A stretch of DNA of 10,782 nt, from the NCBI GenBank assembly GCA_016201195.1, contig JACQDI010000428.1, positions 1 to 10,782 on the forward strand, given 5' to 3'. The position numbers and the translations under genes are program-made. The DNA is from Acidobacteriota bacterium (GTDB lineage Bacteria; Acidobacteriota; Terriglobia; Bryobacterales; JACQDG01). Below, piece by piece: positions 5,508-10,782 of this stretch (position 1 is its first letter; the number at the start of each line of letters is the position of its first letter). The notes below the pieces were generated by a model, which saw only the letters and a list, made by a program, of their open reading frames with translations, was not told the origin of the DNA and searched no databases.

Positions 5508-6901
5508 AGCTGCTTGAAACCATCCTCAACGTGTTCCGGATTCCGGACCTGCGCAGGCGGCTCCTGTTCACCGTGGGGTTGCTCGCCGTGTACCGGGTCG
5601 GGGCGCACATTCCCACGCCGGGCGTCGACCCGGCGGCGCTCGAACGCTTCTTCGAGCGCAACGCCGGGACGTTCTTCGGGTTCATGGACCTGTTCTCCGG
5701 CGGCCAGTTCCGGAAGCTGACCATCTTCGCCCTGGGGATCATGCCCTACATTACCGCCTCCATCATCCTCCAGTTGCTGACGGTGGTGATCCCGACGCTC
5801 GAGAAACTGCAAAAGGAAGGCGAGCTGGGCCGGCGCAAGATCACCCAATGGACCCGCTACCTGACCGTGGGGCTGAGCGCCGTGCAGTCCTTCGGCATCG
5901 CCCTGACGCTGATGAAGAGCCCGGGAAACTTCGTGCTCGATCCGGGCTGGCGATTCATCATCATGACCATGATCACGCTGACCACCGGCACGGCGTTCAT
6001 CATGTGGCTGGGCGAGCAGATCACGGAGCGGGGCATCGGCAACGGGATGTCGTTAATCATCTTTGCCGGGATCGTCATCAACCTGCCCAACGCCATCTTC
6101 AACCTGTGGCAGAATGTCGCCATTACCAAGCAGTGGAGTGTGCTGACGCTGCTCTTCCTCCTTGTGCTGATGGTCGTGGTGGTGGCGTTCGTGGTGCTGG
6201 TGGAGCGGGGCGAGCGCCGCATCCCGGTGCAGTACGCCAAGCGCGTGGTGGGGCGCCGCATGATGGGCGGCCAGTCCACCCACCTGCCGATGAAGGTGAA
6301 CGCCGGCGGCGTGATCCCGGTGATCTTCGCCAGCTCGCTGCTGACCTTCCCGCAGACCCTGGGGGCGGTGGAGTTCGTGCGCAACAACAAGTACCTGAAT
6401 GGGCTGCTCAGTGCGATCCGGTACGACGAGCCGCTCTACGTGCTGCTGTACATCACCGGCATCGTGCTGTTCGCGTTCTTTTACGTGTCGATCATCTTCA
6501 ACCCGACTGAGGTGGCCGACAACATGCGCAAGTATGGCGGCTTCATTCCCGGCATCCGGCCGGGCAAGCGCACCGCCGAGCACATGAACGAGATTTTGAC
6601 CAAGATCACCCTGGTCGGCGGCCTGTACCTGGCGCTGCTCTCGGTGATCCCCGACTTCATGATCGGGGGTATCCGGTTGCACCACCTGCCGCTGGTGGGC
6701 AACTTCTTCGACCGGACCATATCCCGCCAGATCCTGGAAGGTCTCAACGTGAACTTCTATTTCGGAGGGACCTCGCTGCTGATCGTGGTAGGCGTGGCCA
6801 TGGACACGGTCAACCAGATCGAGGCGCAGTTGATCATGCGGCATTACGACGGATTTACGCCCAAGTCGGGCCGGATTCGCGGGCGAAGGAGCACGTTCTG
6901 A
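5504..6901 (+). CDS. secY: Protein translocase channel subunit SecY
   Basis: SecY forms the protein-conducting channel of the inner membrane with SecE and SecG and receives substrates from SecA or the ribosome. The 465-residue product has the family's ten-helix pattern: helix 1 near residues 19-37, then the plug region, helix 2 near 73-97 (FALGIMPYITASIILQLL), and further helices near 118-137, 150-169, 180-198, 211-233, 268-288, 311-332, 365-385 and 420-437. The two functional cytosolic loops are intact: RRIPVQYAKR (238-247) and GGFIPGIRPG (345-354), whose Arg corresponds to R357 of E. coli. GTSLLIVVGVAMD is in the last helix. The loop between helices 9 and 10 (387-417) is about 24 residues longer than in E. 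coli SecY, explaining most of the extra length. GAGG at 5490-5493 and the 4-nt overlap with rplO support the start. Confidence 0.98.
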   Translation: MKLLETILNVFRIPDLRRRLLFTVGLLAVYRVGAHIPTPGVDPAALERFFERNAGTFFGFMDLFSGGQFRKLTIFALGIMPYITASIILQLLTVVIPTLEKLQKEGELGRRKITQWTRYLTVGLSAVQSFGIALTLMKSPGNFVLDPGWRFIIMTMITLTTGTAFIMWLGEQITERGIGNGMSLIIFAGIVINLPNAIFNLWQNVAITKQWSVLTLLFLLVLMVVVVAFVVLVERGERRIPVQYAKRVVGRRMMGGQSTHLPMKVNAGGVIPVIFASSLLTFPQTLGAVEFVRNNKYLNGLLSAIRYDEPLYVLLYITGIVLFAFFYVSIIFNPTEVADNMRKYGGFIPGIRPGKRTAEHMNEILTKITLVGGLYLALLSVIPDFMIGGIRLHHLPLVGNFFDRTISRQILEGLNVNFYFGGTSLLIVVGVAMDTVNQIEAQLIMRHYDGFTPKSGRIRGRRSTF

Positions 6902-6904
6902 CCC

Positions 6905-7582
6905 GTGAGCGTTGAAACTGGGGTGCAAAAGCCGGTGGGGGCGATCGTGCTGTTCGGTCCTCCCGGAGCCGGGAAGGGGACGCAGGCCCGGGTCGTCGTG
7001 CAGCGGTTCGGCATCCCGCAGGTCTCGACCGGCGATATGATCCGCGCCCAGGTCAAGGCCGGCACGGCGGCGACGGCGGCGGCGGCGATCATGCAGCGCG
7101 GCGAGTTGGTCCCCGACGAGTGGGTGAATCAACTGGTGGAAGAGCGGTTGAAACAGCCGGACTGCCGCCGGGGATTCGTGCTCGACGGCTATCCGCGCAC
7201 CGCCCGGCAGGCGCAGGCGCTGCAGGGCATGCTCGAAGGCAACGGGTTGCCGATCCGGACCTTCGATATCCGGATCGGGCACCACGAGTTGATCCCGCGG
7301 CTGACCGGACGGCAGTGCTGCCCGCGGTGCGGCGCGATCTACAACGTGCACGGGAATCCGCCGAAACGGCCGAACCTGTGCGACCGGGACCAGACGCCGC
7401 TCGAGACGCGGGCCGACGATCGCGAGGAAGTGATCCGGGAGCGGCTGCTCGCTTACGAGCGCCAGACCCGCCCGGTGATCGAGTTTTTTCGCCAGCAGGG
7501 GCAGCCCGTCTATGAGCTCGACGGGACGCTGCCGGCAAGCGAGATTTCGGGCCAGCTCTGCAGGATTCTGAGTGCGGCATGA
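6905..7582 (+). CDS. adk: Adenylate kinase with zinc-binding lid
   Basis: Adenylate kinase converts ATP and AMP to two ADP in the cytoplasm and keeps the adenylate energy balance. The 225-residue product has the P-loop GPPGAGKGT (18-26), STGDMIR (41-47), ELVPDEW (67-73), FVLDGYPRT (91-99) and LTGR (133-136). The long-type lid has C139-x2-C142-x16-C159-x2-D162, the zinc pattern of Gram-positive enzymes. The helix following AGT in the NMP-binding domain is unusual: residues 54-61 are TAATAAAA, from GCG-rich codons, where relatives have a T-x-L-G-x-x-A-K pattern; it seems one residue shorter. The GTG start at 6905 is 3 nt past the secY stop; AAGGAG at 6886-6891 is 13 nt upstream, rather far. No other plausible start precedes the P-loop except GTG 6923. 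The location after secY is classic. Confidence 0.97.
   Translation: MSVETGVQKPVGAIVLFGPPGAGKGTQARVVVQRFGIPQVSTGDMIRAQVKAGTAATAAAAIMQRGELVPDEWVNQLVEERLKQPDCRRGFVLDGYPRTARQAQALQGMLEGNGLPIRTFDIRIGHHELIPRLTGRQCCPRCGAIYNVHGNPPKRPNLCDRDQTPLETRADDREEVIRERLLAYERQTRPVIEFFRQQGQPVYELDGTLPASEISGQLCRILSAA
7067..7087 (+). repeat. GCG triplet run inside adk
   Basis: Seven codons read GCG, GCG, ACG, GCG, GCG, GCG, GCG in the adk frame and give an Ala-rich stretch (residues 55-61). Such a run can change length by slippage in multiples of three. It coincides with a normally conserved helix of the AMP-binding domain. Confidence 0.75.
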
Positions 7583-8349
7583 TTGTGCGAAAGACGCCTA
7601 CGGAACTGGAGAAGATGCGCCGCAGCGGTCTGCTGGTGTGGCAGATCCTGGAGGACCTGAAGAAGATTGTGCAGCCTGGGGCGACGACCTATGATCTGGA
7701 GCGGGCGGCCGAGAGGATGATCGCCGATGCCGGCGCGCGAGCGGCCTTCAAGGGCTATTATGTGCCGGCGGCGGGAAAGCATTACAACTTCGTCCTGTGC
7801 ACCTCGGTGAACAGCGAGATCATTCACGGGCTGCCTTCGACCAAGCGCGTGCTGCGGGAAGGGGACATCGTATCTATCGATACCGGTGTTTGCCTGGACG
7901 GCTACTTCGGCGATTCGGCGACCACGGTGCCGGTGGGCCGCATCAGCGACGCGACCCAGCGGCTGCTGCGGGTGACCCAGGAAGCGCTGGATCTGGCCGT
8001 GGACAAGGCCCGGGCTGGCAACCGGTTGTTCGACATCTCGGGCGCCGTGCAGCAGCACGTCGAGTCGCACGGCTATTCCGTGGTGCGGGAATTCGTGGGA
8101 CACGGGATTGGGACCAAGCTGCACGAAGATCCCCAGATCCCCAACTACGTGGATCCCAAAAGCGGGAACCCGCGGCTGAAGGAGGGCATGGTACTGGCCA
8201 TCGAGCCGATGGTCTGCGCCGGCAAGCCCGAGACCCAAGTGCTCGCCGACCGCTGGACGGCGGTGACCAAGGACGGCAGCAACTCGGCCCATTTCGAGCA
8301 CTGTGTCGCGTTGACCTCGAACGGGCCGTGGATTTTGACCAAGCCGTGA
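7579..8349 (+). CDS. map: Type I methionine aminopeptidase
   Basis: Map removes the initiator methionine from new proteins when the second residue is small; it acts in the cytosol at the ribosome exit. The 256-residue product has the pita-bread fold without the N-terminal extension of type Ib/c forms. All five metal ligands can be placed: D101 (SIDTG), D112 (FGDSA), H175 (GHGIG), E209 (AIEPM) and E240 (HFEH). The catalytic histidines H83 (IIHGLP) and H182 (KLHEDP) are also present. The ATG overlaps the adk stop by 4 nt; only a weak AGGA (7562-7565) lies upstream, so coupling from adk is likely. The adk-map-infA order is common in bacteria other than enterobacteria. Confidence 0.98.
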   Translation: MIVRKTPTELEKMRRSGLLVWQILEDLKKIVQPGATTYDLERAAERMIADAGARAAFKGYYVPAAGKHYNFVLCTSVNSEIIHGLPSTKRVLREGDIVSIDTGVCLDGYFGDSATTVPVGRISDATQRLLRVTQEALDLAVDKARAGNRLFDISGAVQQHVESHGYSVVREFVGHGIGTKLHEDPQIPNYVDPKSGNPRLKEGMVLAIEPMVCAGKPETQVLADRWTAVTKDGSNSAHFEHCVALTSNGPWILTKP

Positions 8350-8546
8350 CGCGGCGTGGCAAGGTGATCGAGCAGTTGCCGCGCGCCATGGTGCGGGTGG
8401 AGCTGGAGGATTTGAGCCGGGTGCTGGCGCACGTCACCGCCCGTCGGAACAAGGATTTTTTGCGGCTCCTGCCCGGTGATGCTGTGGAAGTGGAGCTTTC
8501 GCCGCTGGATCCGGGGCGGGGCCGGGTGATACGGAAGACAACATGA
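8346..8546 (+). CDS. infA: Translation initiation factor IF-1, divergent
   Basis: IF-1 binds the 30S A site during initiation and assists IF-2 and IF-3. From the GTG at 8346, which overlaps the map stop as GTGA, the product has 66 residues. The S1-like OB fold is recognisable: GKVIEQLPRAMVRVELED, RVLAHV, FLRLLPGDAVEVELSPLDPGRGRV. Compared with E. coli IF-1, the NGH turn is DLS, the GKMRKNYIR loop is ARRNKDFLR, and the C-terminus differs (IRKTT). An in-frame GTG at 8328 gives 72 residues and aligns with E. coli IF-1 without an N-terminal gap; neither start has a clear Shine-Dalgarno. I list the shorter form because of the coupled junction, with low certainty. A second, canonical infA elsewhere is possible. 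Confidence 0.9.
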   Translation: MTRRGKVIEQLPRAMVRVELEDLSRVLAHVTARRNKDFLRLLPGDAVEVELSPLDPGRGRVIRKTT

Positions 8547-8656
8547 AAGTACGCGCATCGGTAAAGAAGATTTGCAACAAGTGCAAGGTAATCCGGCGGC
8601 GCGGCGTGGTGCGGGTGATCTGCGTGAACACCAAGCACAAGCAGCGCCAGGGTTAG
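8543..8656 (+). CDS. rpmJ: 50S ribosomal protein L36, zinc-binding form
   Basis: L36 is the smallest 50S protein and stabilises 23S rRNA close to the factor-binding region. The 37-residue product reads MKVRASVKKICNKCKVIRRR and then GVVRVICVNTKHKQRQG. The zinc ligands C11, C14, C27 and H32 are all present, so this is the zinc form rather than the cysteine-free paralogue. The ATG overlaps the infA stop (ATGA), and GGAAG (8533-8537) is 5 nt upstream. Its position between infA and rpsM is standard. Confidence 0.98.
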   Translation: MKVRASVKKICNKCKVIRRRGVVRVICVNTKHKQRQG

Positions 8657-8666
8657 GAGGTTCAGT

Positions 8667-9053
8667 ATGGCACGCATCGCAGGCGTCGACCTGCCCCCGC
8701 AGAAGCGGGCGGAAATCGGGTTGACCTACATTTATGGCATCGGACGGGCACGGGCCAATTCCCTGCTCGCGCGCGCCGGCGTCAGCCCGGACAAGAAGGT
8801 TCGGGACTTGAGCGAGGACGAGGTGAACAAGATCCGCCACATCCTGGAGGAAGAGGGCCAGGTGGAGGGAGATCTGCGCAAAGAGGTTTCGATGAGCATC
8901 CGGCGGCTGATCGAGATCGGCTCCTACCGGGGCTTGCGGCACCGCCGCAACTTGCCCGTGCGGGGCCAGCGCACCCACACCAACGCCCGCACGCGAAAAG
9001 GTCCGCGGCGCGGCACCATCGCCAATAAGAAGAAGGGGACGTCGAAAACGTAG
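8667..9053 (+). CDS. rpsM: 30S ribosomal protein S13
   Basis: S13 lies in the 30S head, makes bridges to the 50S subunit and contacts P-site tRNA with its basic tail. The 128-residue product begins MARIAGVDLPPQKRAEIGLTYIYGIG and shows KIRHILEEE, LRKEVSMSIRRLIEIGSYRGLRHRR and LPVRGQRTHTNARTRKGPRR, then a Lys-rich tail. It has the best ribosome binding site in the window: AGGAGG (8655-8660) 6 nt before the ATG, overlapping the rpmJ stop. In E. coli the alpha operon starts here behind an S4-controlled leader; the 10-nt gap here leaves no space for one. Confidence 0.98.
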   Translation: MARIAGVDLPPQKRAEIGLTYIYGIGRARANSLLARAGVSPDKKVRDLSEDEVNKIRHILEEEGQVEGDLRKEVSMSIRRLIEIGSYRGLRHRRNLPVRGQRTHTNARTRKGPRRGTIANKKKGTSKT

Positions 9054-9058
9054 ATGCA

Positions 9059-9084
9059 GCAGTAGACAGTAGGCGGTAGGCAGC
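9059..9084 (+). repeat. Heptamer-period repeat, copy 2 (rpsM-rpsK gap)
   Basis: This stretch matches the repeat at 2781-2806 at 25 of 26 positions (A to G at 9075). It begins 6 nt after the rpsM stop and fills most of the 45-nt gap before rpsK. The units are GCAGTAG, ACAGTAG, GCGGTAG and GCAGC. Confidence 0.85.
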
Positions 9085-9091
9085 AAACGGC

Positions 9092-9096
9092 GGAGG
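9092..9096 (+). promoter_or_regulatory. Shine-Dalgarno of rpsK with very short spacing
   Basis: GGAGG ends only 2 nt before the rpsK ATG, against 4-9 nt for most good sites in this window. No better-placed site or other ATG for rpsK is seen, and MAKAP is a normal S11 opening. Confidence 0.55.
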
Positions 9097-9098
9097 TT

Positions 9099-9506
9099 AT
9101 GGCTAAGGCACCGACGAAGGCGACCAAGAAGAAGACGTTCAAGAAGAAGGAAAAGAAGGTTGTGCACTCGGGCACCGTGTACATCCAGGCGACGTTCAAC
9201 AACACGCTGGTGACGGTGGCCGACGCGCAGGGAAACGTGGTGTCGTGGTCGAGCGCCGGAGCCCTGGGGTTCCGGGGTTCCCGCAAGGGCACGCCGTTCG
9301 CCGCGCAGCAGGCGGCGATGGCGGCGGCCAACGCCGCCAAGGACCACGGCATGCGGAGCGTGGAAGTCCGCGTGAAGGGGCCCGGGTCGGGCCGCGAGTC
9401 GGCGATTCGCGCCCTGGCCACGGCGGGGCTCGAAGTGCGGATCATCAAGGACGTGACGCCCATCCCGCACAACGGCTGCCGGCCCCCCAAGAAGCGACGG
9501 GTGTGA
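9099..9506 (+). CDS. rpsK: 30S ribosomal protein S11
   Basis: S11 lies on the 30S platform beside the mRNA exit and contacts 16S rRNA near the E site. The 135-residue product has a Lys-rich N-terminus (to about residue 21), then the family core: SGTVYIQATFNNTLVTVAD, GNVVSWSSAGALGFRGSRKG, TPFAAQQAAMAAANAAKDHG, VEVRVKGPGSGRESAIRAL and the end DVTPIPHNGCRPPKKRRV. The Asn125-Gly126 pair corresponds to the site where isoaspartate has been reported in E. coli S11. The Shine-Dalgarno spacing is only 2 nt; a later GTG (9162) would remove the basic N-terminus and is less likely. Confidence 0.98.
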   Translation: MAKAPTKATKKKTFKKKEKKVVHSGTVYIQATFNNTLVTVADAQGNVVSWSSAGALGFRGSRKGTPFAAQQAAMAAANAAKDHGMRSVEVRVKGPGSGRESAIRALATAGLEVRIIKDVTPIPHNGCRPPKKRRV

Positions 9507-9521
9507 TGGAAAGGATACAGC

Positions 9522-10157
9522 ATGGCTAGATATCGCGGTCCCGTATGCCGGTTGTGCCGGCGCGAGGGAATGAAACTGTTCTTGAAGGGCGAGCGCTGTT
9601 ACGGCGACAAGTGCGCCATTGAGAAGCGCAACTTCGCGCCCGGACAACACGGTAAGAGCAAGCGGCCCAAGAAGCTGATCGGCTACGGCCTGCAATTGCG
9701 CGAAAAACAGAAGGCGCGGCGGATCTACGGCCTCCTGGAGCAGCAGTTCCGCAACACCTTCGAGAAGGCTGCGCAGATGAAAGGCGTCACCGGCGACAAC
9801 CTGCTCTCGCTGCTCGAGCGGCGCCTGGACAGCGTCATCTACCGCATGGGCCTGGCCACCAGCCGCGCCCAGGCGCGGCAGCTCGTGCGCCACGGACACA
9901 TCCAGGTGAACGGCAAGAAGACCAACATTCCTTCGTACACGGTCAAGCCCGCGGATACGGTGGAGGTTCGCGAATCCAGCCGCAACAACCCGGTGGTGCT
10001 GGCAGCCAGGGAAGCGACCGCTCACATGACCAAGCCCAACTGGATCGACGTGGACCTGGAGAGCCTCAAGGGAACCGCCACCGGCATGCCCCGGCGCGAC
10101 GAGCTGGTGCAAATCCCGATGAACGAGCAGCTCATCGTCGAGCTGTACAGCAAATAG
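9522..10157 (+). CDS. rpsD: 30S ribosomal protein S4, zinc-type N-terminus
   Basis: S4 binds the 5' domain of 16S rRNA to start 30S assembly and affects accuracy; in E. coli it represses the alpha operon. The 211-residue product begins MARYRGPVCRLCRREGMKLF, with a complete four-cysteine site C9-x2-C12-x13-C26-x4-C31, seen in zinc-binding S4 forms. Other marks are FAPGQHGKSKRPKKLIGYGLQLREKQKARRIYG, LLSLLERRLDSVIYRMG and the S4 RNA-binding domain near residues 98-160 (SRAQARQLVRHGHIQVNGKK). The end NEQLIVELYSK is typical. GGAAAGGA (9508-9515) is 6-7 nt upstream. Confidence 0.98.
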   Translation: MARYRGPVCRLCRREGMKLFLKGERCYGDKCAIEKRNFAPGQHGKSKRPKKLIGYGLQLREKQKARRIYGLLEQQFRNTFEKAAQMKGVTGDNLLSLLERRLDSVIYRMGLATSRAQARQLVRHGHIQVNGKKTNIPSYTVKPADTVEVRESSRNNPVVLAAREATAHMTKPNWIDVDLESLKGTATGMPRRDELVQIPMNEQLIVELYSK

Positions 10158-10158
10158 A

Positions 10159-10184
10159 AGTCAGGAGAAGGAGTCAGGAGACAG
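10159..10184 (+). repeat. Short direct repeat carrying the rpoA ribosome binding site
   Basis: AGTCAGGAGA occurs at 10159-10168 and again at 10172-10181, separated by AGG, and a related ACAG follows. The second unit contains AGGAG (10176-10180), which lies 8 nt before the rpoA ATG and serves as its Shine-Dalgarno. The repeat fills most of the 31-nt rpsD-rpoA gap. No terminator or promoter is seen here. Confidence 0.75.
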
Positions 10185-10188
10185 AATT

Positions 10189-10782
10189 ATGTGGAAAGGT
10201 TTTCAGAAACCAAAACGGTTGGCGGCGAACACCGACACGCTGACCGACAAGTACGGTCTGTTCTGGGCGCAGCCCTTTGAGCGCGGCTTCGGCACCACCA
10301 TCGGCAATGCGTTGCGGCGGGTGCTGCTGAGCTCCATTGAGGGCCCGGCCATCAGCGCCGTGAAGATCGAGGGCGTGCTGCACGAGTTCAGCTCCATTCC
10401 CGGAGTGGTCGAGGACGCCACCGACATCATTCTCAATCTGAAGCAGATCCCGTTCAAGGTGAGCGGCGAGGGCAACAAGACCGTGCGCCTTTTTTCGGAG
10501 CGTCCAGGCGTGGTGCTGAGCGGCCAGATCCAGGCTGATGGCGACGTGGAGATCCTGGACAAGAACCTCTACGTGGCCACCGTCAGCGAGGGTGGGAAGC
10601 TGGACGTCGAGATGCGCGTCAAGCAGGGGCGCGGCTACGTGAGCGCCGACAAGAACTTCGACGAGGACCTCGCCCTGGGCTACATCCCCATCGACTCGGT
10701 TCACTCCCCGGTGCGCAAGGTCAACTACCAGGTGGACTCGGCGCGTCTCGGCCAGGTGACCGACTACGACAAGCTGACCCTC
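10189..10782 (+). CDS. rpoA: DNA-directed RNA polymerase alpha subunit, 3'-truncated
   Basis: Alpha dimerises to start assembly of RNA polymerase and contacts promoters and activators through its C-terminal domain. Only the first 198 codons are in the window; the frame is still open at the right edge, so the C-terminal domain is not seen. The N-terminal domain is clear: MWKGFQKPKRL, FERGFGTTIGNALRRVLLSSIEGPAI (dimer interface), KIEGVLHEFSSIPGVVEDATDIILNLKQI, then the inserted domain with VEILDKNLYVATVSEGGKLDVEMRV and GYVSADKN, and IPIDSVHSPVRKVNYQVDSARLGQVTDYDKL. The start is supported by AGGAG at 10176-10180. rplQ (L17) would be expected next, outside the window. Confidence 0.97.
   Translation, partial: MWKGFQKPKRLAANTDTLTDKYGLFWAQPFERGFGTTIGNALRRVLLSSIEGPAISAVKIEGVLHEFSSIPGVVEDATDIILNLKQIPFKVSGEGNKTVRLFSERPGVVLSGQIQADGDVEILDKNLYVATVSEGGKLDVEMRVKQGRGYVSADKNFDEDLALGYIPIDSVHSPVRKVNYQVDSARLGQVTDYDKLTL

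Noticed and set aside
6053..7351. A 432-codon minus-strand frame across secY and adk
   Set aside because: It is the mirror of conserved genes, with a His/Asp/Arg-rich composition typical of antisense shadows and no motifs.
8640..8670. An S4-controlled pseudoknot leader before rpsM as in the E. coli alpha operon
   Set aside because: Only 10 nt separate rpmJ and rpsM and the operon looks continuous, so there is no room for a leader.
8145..10112. A 655-codon open frame on the minus strand across map, infA, rpmJ, rpsM, rpsK and rpsD
   Set aside because: It runs antisense to six conserved genes and through the repeat gap. It has no recognisable domain, and its openness follows from GC-rich codon use on the plus strand.
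1..10782. CRISPR array, mobile element, tRNA or defence genes
   Set aside because: No spacer-repeat arrays, transposase motifs, terminal inverted repeats, tRNA cloverleaf or non-housekeeping genes were seen; coding density leaves no room for them.

Overview
The window is one continuous, plus-strand stretch of the bacterial S10-spc-alpha ribosomal protein superoperon. It starts inside rpsC (S3) and ends inside rpoA (RNA polymerase alpha). No gene is supported on the minus strand. The DNA is GC-rich, with G/C-ending codons, tight packing and several GTG starts. The gene order is the common bacterial one. Short heptamer-period repeats sit in the few intergenic gaps, S14 and L36 are of the zinc type, S3 has a long Pro/Ala-rich tail, and alpha starts MWKGF. 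Together these suggest a member of the Acidobacteriota, probably an uncultivated soil lineage. That assignment is an inference from style, not from any search.

Layout: rpsC (partial, long tail), rplP, rpmC, rpsQ, rplN, rplX, rplE, rpsN (zinc type), rpsH, rplF, rplR, rpsE, rpmD, rplO, secY, adk, map, infA, rpmJ, rpsM, rpsK, rpsD, rpoA (partial). Nine of the 22 junctions overlap: 23 nt at rpsC/rplP, 4 nt (ATGA or GTGA) at rplP/rpmC, rpmD/rplO, rplO/secY, adk/map, map/infA and infA/rpmJ, and 1 nt at rpmC/rpsQ and rplN/rplX. This implies co-transcription and translational coupling. I see no convincing internal promoter or rho-independent terminator.

The genes form a growth module: proteins of both ribosomal subunits, the translocon channel (SecY), adenylate kinase, the enzyme that removes initiator methionine (Map), initiation factor 1, and the RNA polymerase alpha subunit.

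I found no new multi-gene system here. The points that stand out are small. (1) Four of the five gaps longer than 20 nt hold low-complexity arrays, mostly of period 7, including two 26-bp copies matching at 25 of 26 positions about 6.3 kb apart; some touch a stop codon or supply a Shine-Dalgarno sequence. (2) The fifth such gap begins with a perfect 7-bp hairpin overlapping the rplR stop. (3) S3 has a C-terminal tail of about 94 residues. (4) IF-1 is divergent, with an uncertain start. (5) Adenylate kinase has a GCG codon run where a conserved helix should be. (6) SecY has an enlarged last periplasmic loop.
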